Positions 57,321 through 64,000 of a DNA stretch of 64,000 bases are shown here, piece by piece (the stretch's first letter is position 1; every line of letters starts with the position of its first letter). Source of the DNA: Cenococcum geophilum 1.58. Taxonomy: Eukaryota; Ascomycota; Dothideomycetes; Gloniales; Gloniaceae. The notes under the pieces are model-generated. The model did no database searches. It was not told the DNA's origin and saw only the letters and a program-made list of their open reading frames with translations. The stretch spans positions 1,685,715 to 1,749,714 of the forward strand of contig KV748187.1 in the NCBI GenBank assembly GCA_001692895.1. The letters are read 5' to 3'. Both the position numbers and the translations under genes were made by a program.

Positions 57321-58760
57321 GATTCGGGCTTGTGTTGTCGAAACGAGGTTCGCGAATAGAAAGGAGCGGTACGACCTCGGCGGATTGTTGCCGGCGTGTT
57401 TGGATGAATGTTAAAGAGCCGGCCGACTATCAGAGATAAATCTTAAAAAGGTAGGGTAGATGAGCTTCGTACTAGGAGGGTAATGGAGAGGTGATAAGGG
57501 AACAGGCACTACCCAGGGCGTCATAAGGATTGCGTACGCTGGTTTGTTGTGCTATGTTTAAATAACGAGACTTGCTATGATGTCACTACCGCGAGAATGC
57601 CGGGTTGGCTCCGGGAACTTCGGCTTCGAGCCTCGGCTCTTCTGATCGCTAATCATGACTCCGCGGCGCTACTAAATCGTAATCCATCAAGAAATTTGTC
57701 AATCCGTCTGGTTTGAAGGTGCTTTGGAGACGAAAACACGATATGACGTTTCATCGTAGCCTAGCTATCTTCGAATCTCCAGAAGCCAATGGGGCTGTGG
57801 CTGAAGCTCGTCAGCAGTAATACATACGACGCGCAGCCCCGAGCTCCAAGTTCAGCTTCCAACCCGTACCAACATCCACAGCCAAACCTCCATCCCACTG
57901 GAGTCGCCTTCGCGACATTCTTACATCCTACCATCATCTCCAGCGACTCATATACAAGCAAGACAGTGACGAAGAGAGGATGGCACCATCTATGCCGGGA
58001 CAAATCCCTCATTCTGTATACGTTCAATAGCGATTGTCCGAAGATCATCGACCGAGAGGTCAAAGGTATCGTTTGGATTTCTACCAGCGGATATTGCGGA
58101 CGCAAATAGCTGCCCTAGGGTAATAGTAATGAATTGGGCTGCGGCATTGTGCGGTCTTGGGAGAATGGTCTAGCCACTAATTTCTATGTTTACACCTATT
58201 GAACAATTACCTCATTTTGTAGCAGTCTCTCATTCCCGGCTGGATCTAGATCATAAGCTTTAATAAATGCCTTTACCCGGTTACGTGTTACCTTAGTCTA
58301 CTTAATAAGTAAAATTACTTGAACAAAGCTTGCTCCACCATTAAGCCATAAACCTATATCCTAATGAAGTTTCGGAATAGACTCTAATCATCCAGCCTCA
58401 ATTACAACGGTTGGAATAACTTAATTGTTTAGAATAATGGCCTGATCCGGTTGCTTGGATGAATTAATATACGGTGGTCTAAAGTTTGTAATAGCTATCC
58501 TAAGTCAGTAGGGGTAAAGCTTAATAGAAGATAATAACATTTACTAGTTCCAGAAAATATCCGTAGGAGTCGAGCTTCGGCGGCAGTGATAAACCCAGAA
58601 AGAATCATTCTCATTTTTTCGTTTAAAAGCCATAGCTAATGGCAATCATGGATGAAATTTGGTATAATGTTAATATGTAGAGTCTGGGTGTACGAATTAT
58701 AGCTGACCCTAGTATCATCGGGAACATCAGTAGGAAGTCTTTGAGAACTACAGTGAAAGT
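57321..58760. other. Long intergenic region
   Basis: It holds the promoter of the Sfk1-like gene. Overlapping frames on both strands at about 57761-58109 show no family motif. An AT-rich, partly TA-shifted stretch lies at 58220-58560. I cannot support a gene. Confidence 0.4.
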
Positions 58761-59006
58761 TTACCTATGCCCTACCGCCTCCACTTGTCCGTCTCCATCT
58801 AGAGAACACGCAACTAAGAATCCGGTTTCTGGGTCAACGCCTTCATAAGTCAAGAGCTGATGCTTCGTGGCTACTGTGATGGCGCGACTAATTTGGTTGA
58901 AAAGTTTCTGGGCCGAGAGCTTTTGGTTGTTCTCGGTGTTCCTGCGACTCCTCGTTATGGGGGTCTGCTTCACCTCATTAGATACGGATAAGGAGGAGTC
59001 AGACAT
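58761..59006 (-). CDS. Small hypothetical protein (81 aa, or first exon of a longer gene)
   Basis: The reading MSDSSLSVSNEVKQTPITRS leads to KLFNQISRAITVATKHQLLT and DPETGFLVACSLDGDGQVEA, ending HR. It looks coding: low-complexity Ser/Thr head, then an amphipathic and ordinary globular stretch. I recognise no family. The stop overlaps an AG-GTAAAC splice-donor-like site, so the gene may continue leftward in exons I could not find. A longer start at 59096 exists but lacks a natural leader. It is divergent from the G-patch gene, sharing about 260 bp. Confidence 0.45.
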   Translation of the reverse strand: MSDSSLSVSNEVKQTPITRSRRNTENNQKLSAQKLFNQISRAITVATKHQLLTYEGVDPETGFLVACSLDGDGQVEAVGHR

Positions 59007-59269
59007 GCTGGTGAGGTGGTCAAGGCTTGGGGACCACCGACTGCCAGGTTTGTTGCACAGTGCACGAGATGTATTTGTTGAAAAGAAGATCGTCACAAAA
59101 GCTACTTACTAGGCATCTGCGGCACGTGATTTTAGCGAGAGGCTATCGTGCAGGCATTATCTCATAAACTAGACGCTCCGTAGTAGATTTTGGTTATGGG
59201 GCAGGGGAAGCGCGTATGTCATGACCTGACTAAGGCAACTTTCCCCAGCTTCAACGACTGATACTCCAA

Positions 59270-60595
59270 ATGGCTGAACCAAAGCCAGCAATGAAGTTCT
59301 CTCTAGTCTTGGGGGCTAAGAAGAATGCCGGTTCAAAGAAAACGACCGCACCGACGAACCTCAAACGACCCATCTCTGCCTTAAACGACGAGGAAGAAGA
59401 TAACGCTCCAAAAATTCAAGAGGTTTCTCATTTCGACGCAAACGCTGGAGGCGCAATCGATGTAAATGCGCAGCAAGACAAAGGACCGCTGGTTATTCCA
59501 AGGCGGCCCAACAGAGACTGGCGAGAGGAAAGCCGGCGCAAGAGACAGCGCAATACCCTACAAGCAGGGGCACAGCAAGCTCGGGTGAACGGCTCTTCTG
59601 CAAATGAGGAGAAGGATGCTGTCAATGGTGGTGGGATAGCCTACGGACTTACTGTGGTAGAGAAGGAGGAGCAACAGGATGAAGATCCTACGGATAAGGG
59701 AGAACACAACAGGGCATCATCAGAACCTGCTGCCGCGGAGACGACTCAACCAGCTCCCAAAACTGACGACCAGCTTGCGCTTGAGGCGCTACTAGGGGAG
59801 AAGCCCAAGTCGGCCCTCGTTCTACCTGCGGTTGTCACTGAGGAACAAGCATTCAAGCGTGACTATGACAGTGCACCAGACATGGCAACTTTGGAGGAAT
59901 ATGAGGCTGTTCCGGTGGAAGAGTTCGGTGCTGCATTCCTCCGCGGAATGGGTTGGAAAGATGGAGAACAGATTGGGCGGCGGAGGGCTGAACAGACGTC
60001 TAAGCCCCGGCTCTTAGAACGGCGTCCTGCTTTACTCGGTATTGGAGCGAAGGAAGAAGCCGCAGTAGGAGTAGAGCTTGGTGAATGGGGCAAGGGCATG
60101 AAAGGAAAAAGGAAAGTGGACCAGTCATACAATCCAGTTTTGCTACTTAATAAAGAGACTGGGGAGAAGTTAACAGAGGAAGAGTTGAAGGCTCGAATGG
60201 AGCAGCAGAAATTGGTGGAGCAAGAGCGGGCTTCTGAGCGGAAAAGACGGTCACCGGCTCGAGATTCTGACCATCGGTCTTCAGAGAAATCATCACGTCG
60301 ACACAGATATGACGATGATGACGATGGCCATCGGGGAAGCGATAGACGGACGGACAGAAAAAGCGATAAGGACCGGAGTCGACATTATGACAGCAGGCAC
60401 AGCTCGTCACGAAAGGATAGAAGCTCTTCTACGGACAGTCGCCGCAAGAGAAAGCGGCAAGATGACTACGACAGTAATAGAGATGACAACAAGAGGCGTC
60501 ATAGGGATGACCGTTATGATCGTTCGAAGCGCGAAGACCGAGATGGCGAGAAATACGAGGATTCTAGGCGGCGCCGAAGGCAAGAAGTTTATTGA
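59270..60595 (+). CDS. spp2: Spp2-like G-patch pre-mRNA splicing factor
   Basis: Spp2 activates the DEAH helicase Prp2 in the spliceosome through its G-patch. This single-exon 441-aa gene has an N-terminal KFSLVLG motif (KxSxxL, common in the family), PLVIPRRPNRDWREESRRKR around residues 75-92, and the G-patch region VPVEEFGAAFLRGMGWKDGE with IGRRR at about 212-240. It continues with PALLGIGAKE and YNPVLLLNKETGEKLTEEEL. The C-terminal third is an Arg/Ser/Asp-rich tail (about 330-441), longer than in yeast and typical of filamentous fungi. It is intact. Confidence 0.88.
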   Translation: MAEPKPAMKFSLVLGAKKNAGSKKTTAPTNLKRPISALNDEEEDNAPKIQEVSHFDANAGGAIDVNAQQDKGPLVIPRRPNRDWREESRRKRQRNTLQAGAQQARVNGSSANEEKDAVNGGGIAYGLTVVEKEEQQDEDPTDKGEHNRASSEPAAAETTQPAPKTDDQLALEALLGEKPKSALVLPAVVTEEQAFKRDYDSAPDMATLEEYEAVPVEEFGAAFLRGMGWKDGEQIGRRRAEQTSKPRLLERRPALLGIGAKEEAAVGVELGEWGKGMKGKRKVDQSYNPVLLLNKETGEKLTEEELKARMEQQKLVEQERASERKRRSPARDSDHRSSEKSSRRHRYDDDDDGHRGSDRRTDRKSDKDRSRHYDSRHSSSRKDRSSSTDSRRKRKRQDDYDSNRDDNKRRHRDDRYDRSKREDRDGEKYEDSRRRRRQEVY

Positions 60596-60917
60596 TTCAA
60601 TTCCTATGTTCCTTCATCGGTACATTTGACAGGCTGCAACATTTACTACTACGAAAACGCTCAGGGAGCACGATATTCCCTCAGAACTGCATCATGCCCA
60701 AGACAATTCTGCAATGCTACTCATGGCGTTCCACTGAAGTCATGTACCGGCACCCTATTCTTCATTTAATTGGTTAGACTAACCAAATGGCTGGTGCACA
60801 ACCCCAGCAACTTTATCATTTCCAGCCAAGAGGAGAGCCGGAAGATTCCTTGATTGTTCATGCGGGATGTATATTAAAGATCAAGATTCAGCTGTGTTCG
60901 CATATTGTCTCTAAACC
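60596..60917. other. Intergenic region
   Basis: This is the 3' flank of the Spp2-like gene. No gene or repeat was seen. Confidence 0.4.
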
Positions 60918-63589
60918 ATGACAGACCCACTTTCAATCACAGTGCAATAACTATAGGAGGTGCTATCCAAGGAGTTGCAAAGTGTATAAGCAAGCTCCGA
61001 GCCTTACGAGAAGCATCAGAAGCTCTCAATGCTTTGAATAATGAGATCCTGAGCTAGCGAGCTCTCATAGATCAGACCAAGGATGCTCTTCGGCAGTAAC
61101 AGGAATTCCCTCACTACTCTGAATGGTATGCATGAGCTGTAAACTTCAAATGAGCTATGTAAATCCATAGTTGCTTCTACTAATGGATTTATGGATTATT
61201 TATCGCTGCTCTGTGTTTTGGATATTTCTACTGACACCTACCATATGGCTTTTTGCAAAGTTCTTTTAATTCACTGAATGGCACCATCACGATTGTCGAA
61301 GAAAGACTATCTATATTAGAAGGCATTGTCCGTACTTTAATTCGCCGGACTGACTCTAGCGGTAACCTCGAGGTCAGGAAACTGGCATGGTTGAAGAAGA
61401 AAGGTAAGGCAGAAGCTTTGCTTCAGGAATTACAGATATGAAACTTGCTTTAGTTATGGCCATGATTAATATATGTAAGACCCTTTTTATTCTCCCACCT
61501 TGCTATTGCACTGGGACCAACCATTCTGAAGAGTCTGCATTTCATTTGCCATATTCCGATCTGACTCTTTTATTTCAGGCAATCCTCCGGTCGAACTCAA
61601 TCACAATTCGAGGTGTGCATAGAACAGACACAAGCGGAGAATATAAGCCGACAGAAAGGCCACGAAGCAATAGTGGATCCTCCGCCAACTCAGAAAACCA
61701 CTACGAACCGAATCGGGGATAGAATTTGCGGCAGTAATGTTTACGGACTACCGTTATACTCTACTGCCGTAGCCCGCATTACCGCTGGCATCCAAATACG
61801 TCAATCCAACCGTACCGTTTGCTCGCGAAGATGTCAGTGTTCCTGCCATCGACCTGGGCAGTTTCAGTCCCCTCGATCCCTCAGCGACCTAATTGGCAGC
61901 CTTTTCGTAGGCTATACTGGCATTCCTTGGCTCGGCTCTTCGTGCAACAATCGGTCTTGCGCTCATCTCTACCTAAATTTTCTATGCGGCTCTGGTGATT
62001 CTTACCATCCTGGATTGGGTCTCGAATGATTACAGCAATAATATCTTCCAGCACAAGAAATGAGCCTGCGTTTCACCTTCGAATTTCGGTAGTACGATCG
62101 AGATTTGACCCAATATTCTCTCTGGTGATGCGGGGGGACATTGAAGGTATTCAATCAGAATTTTGCAAAGGCTCAGCATCGCCATTTGATGTGGACGAAG
62201 CCAGATATAGCCTTGTGTGGGTAAGTGGTGACCACTCATAGCCCATTTATAGAGCGGGAGATTGACTGTTCCTACTATTAAAGTTTGCGCTATCCGCCTT
62301 CAATCCCAGGATGTTAGAGACTTGCCACTTCCTGCTCCGCGAGGGAGCCAATCCGCTTGATGAAGAGAGTAGAGATCCCAAGAGGTGAGTGCCGTGTCAT
62401 AGCTGACTGACTTCGTGCTGATTATGCTATAGGTTATGGACTACCTTTGACTGGATGTTGATCCTTGGCAAGCAGGTTAGTCTATCAACAGCCCTGGGAC
62501 TTCGCATCATTTTCGACAATTCGGACTAGCTCAAGGACTCGCGCTTTCCCTTACTCCATGAAGCCGTCCTCGAACTTGTAAATGTGGATCTACTAGTCTA
62601 CCTGGATGCCTCCACTGGAGACATAGACCAGACAGACGCGTACGGGCGAACAGCCCTGGAATGGGCCGTGGCAAGAAACGATGTGGTAGCCGTAAGAGCG
62701 CTTCTAGACAAAGGCACAGGCTCCTACTATGGCAGTTGGGCATTTTCGTACTCGATTTCCGGCCTAGTCTCTAACTGGGCCATCAGCGAATCCCTTACCC
62801 GGTTCAAACGGGACATTAGAACGTTAAATCCTCGAGATGATACAATTCTAATTGAAGCACGTCAGCATAACAACCCGGAATCTATCCGCGCCTTGCTGAG
62901 TCTCGGAGCTGATATCGACGCGCAGAACAACTACGGCTTTACCGCTCTGCATTATGCGGCCTACTGGAATCGCTATGAATGCTTGGCTGTGCTGCTAGAA
63001 TTTCCTGCAGATTGCTCACTGCAAGCGAACTGTGGGCATAATGTACTATACATTGCGATAACAAATAGCGATATACGCACAGTGGAGATACCGGGCGAAG
63101 CGTAAATGCTTTTTAGGTCAGAGATGATTGAACGCCCCAGGTTTACGTTTGAATATGTTGATAGGGGTACTTGAGTGGTCTCTTTCGGCTCGGCGAGGTG
63201 CACGTGATAGGTCACGTGACAACGCGCGGGCCACCTTGTAGATATCTTCTCGGGCCATCGAGCCTTAGATTCTTCCTCATAGAGCATCTTATATATTTTC
63301 CGCCAGCGTAGTCAGTGGTCTGACAAAACATATTCAGTGGCTCCGGGCCCAACTCCGCGAGAACTCAGTGGGAAGTAAATGGTGGGGAGCGTGGAAGAAA
63401 CTGCTTAGCCGTTTCGCAGGTGCAGCTGTAAAGGATTTTGGGGCTCTGGAGCCTGAGAAGGGCTGGGATGAGCAGGATAACCAAACCGAGATATCCTACG
63501 ACAAAGGTGAATATGAAGGGACTTTCGTCGATGCAGTAGAACATATGGAGGCAGTCGAGGTTGAAAGGCACCAGTTTGAAATACTGTAG
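60918..63589 (+). pseudogene. Ankyrin-repeat protein gene with fungal N-terminal domain, decayed
   Basis: It starts MTDPLSITV at 60918, then in the next frame ITIGGAIQGVAKCISKLRAL and ALNALNNEILS with TAG and TAA where Gln codons would fit. A coiled-coil-like piece IVEERLSILEGIVRTLIRR follows (61285-61350), then a Cys/His-rich segment SRRCQCSCHRPGQFQSPRSL with GSLFVGYTGIPWLGSSC (61830-61950), then SPFDVDEARYSL (62185). Ankyrin-type repeats are at 62584-63070 (DAYGRTALEWAVARNDVVAV, NYGFTALHYAAYWNRYECLA), and a tail with GSKWWGAWKKLLSRF is at 63368. Some breaks may be introns, but the stops and repeated frame changes suggest a pseudogene. Confidence 0.6.
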
Positions 63590-64000
63590 ACGTATGTTCC
63601 CGTCAATATCCGCAGTCTAATGGGACCATCCATTTAGTCAACAGAAGTCATAAAATCATCCATTGATGTCCCTCAATTCACCCAAAACACGCCGCCGTTA
63701 CCTATACCAGAGCACTCATATCATCAGAGACCCTGGATCTAACTCACAACCGGTTAGGTATTATTAGGCCCACCGACTTCCGCCTATTACGCAGCACCTA
63801 ATCCTAGAAGACTTCTAATGCCAGCGCTCTCGAGAACTTAAGTAGTAACCGGCCTCATGGTTGCTTTGACATGGTCACCGTAGTAGAATGGCAGGAAGCA
63901 ATCGCGGTACGGCAAACCGTCAGGACTGCATTTGAGGTAACTCAGCAATGCTCAGCAAGATCTCTAGGAATTGCTTACATAGGCTCCGCGAGCTCCATAT
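63590..64000. other. Window end, no feature recognised
   Basis: Ordinary-composition DNA. I found no gene, tRNA or repeat. Confidence 0.4.

Noticed and set aside
57761-58109. Overlapping 114- and 106-codon frames on opposite strands
   Set aside because: Neither shows a domain or clean splice structure. Both could be chance in a GC-balanced intergenic region.

Overview
The window is chromosomal DNA of a filamentous ascomycete (Pezizomycotina). The evidence is short GT-AG introns of about 50-110 bp, a Zn2Cys6 regulator of the AflR type, HET, FunK1 and ankyrin families, and a large retrotransposon island carrying the signature of repeat-induced point mutation (RIP: loss of CpA/TpG, gain of TpA and TAA/TAG). 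The exact genus cannot be read from the sequence. Scattered Ns (3859, 7441, 18940-19080, 24646, 47751-47810) show a draft consensus.

Layout: (1) 0.2-3.8 kb holds two intact housekeeping genes, a thioredoxin-PITH protein (minus) and a TUG/UBX4-type UBX protein (plus). The UBX start codon lies inside the end of a 73-codon upstream ORF. (2) 4.5-17.7 kb is a decayed accessory region: a DUF3176-like fragment, an AflR-type regulator with an in-frame stop, an enoyl-CoA hydratase with two frameshifts, and an acyltransferase with two frameshifts and a stop. The regulator, hydratase and acyltransferase look like the remains of a small secondary-metabolite cluster. An 8.5-kb block (7782-16303) with hAT-like ends and a perfect 8-bp target duplication sits between the last two. 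It carries an apparently intact FunK1 kinase gene, PIF/Harbinger remnants and unusual tandem repeats. (3) 18.2 kb has a small TA-flanked MITE.

(4) 18.8 to about 52.96 kb is a RIP-degraded nest of retroelements with no intact gene. It contains a Ty3 chromovirus (TSD TCCGA), a Ty1/copia element apparently split by later insertions, a Tad-like LINE split by a second Ty3 element (TSD CATAG), a Ty3 gag-protease fragment between inverted LTR copies, and a minus-strand copia element (TSD AGGTA). Two solo LTRs (TSDs CCTGC and ATAAT) are not RIP-mutated and so arrived later. The second Ty3 element carries a coherent antisense reading frame between its chromodomain and 3' LTR.

(5) 53-64 kb returns to ordinary DNA: a broken HET-domain gene, an intact ribosomal protein L36 gene (4 exons), an intact Frag1/DRAM/Sfk1 membrane protein gene (5 exons including an 11-nt microexon), a small unknown gene, an intact Spp2-like G-patch splicing factor, and a decayed ankyrin-repeat gene.

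The housekeeping genes splice and read cleanly while the accessory genes are all broken. Gene decay is therefore a better explanation of the frameshifts than generally poor sequence. Exon boundaries were placed by hand from frame and GT-AG signals.
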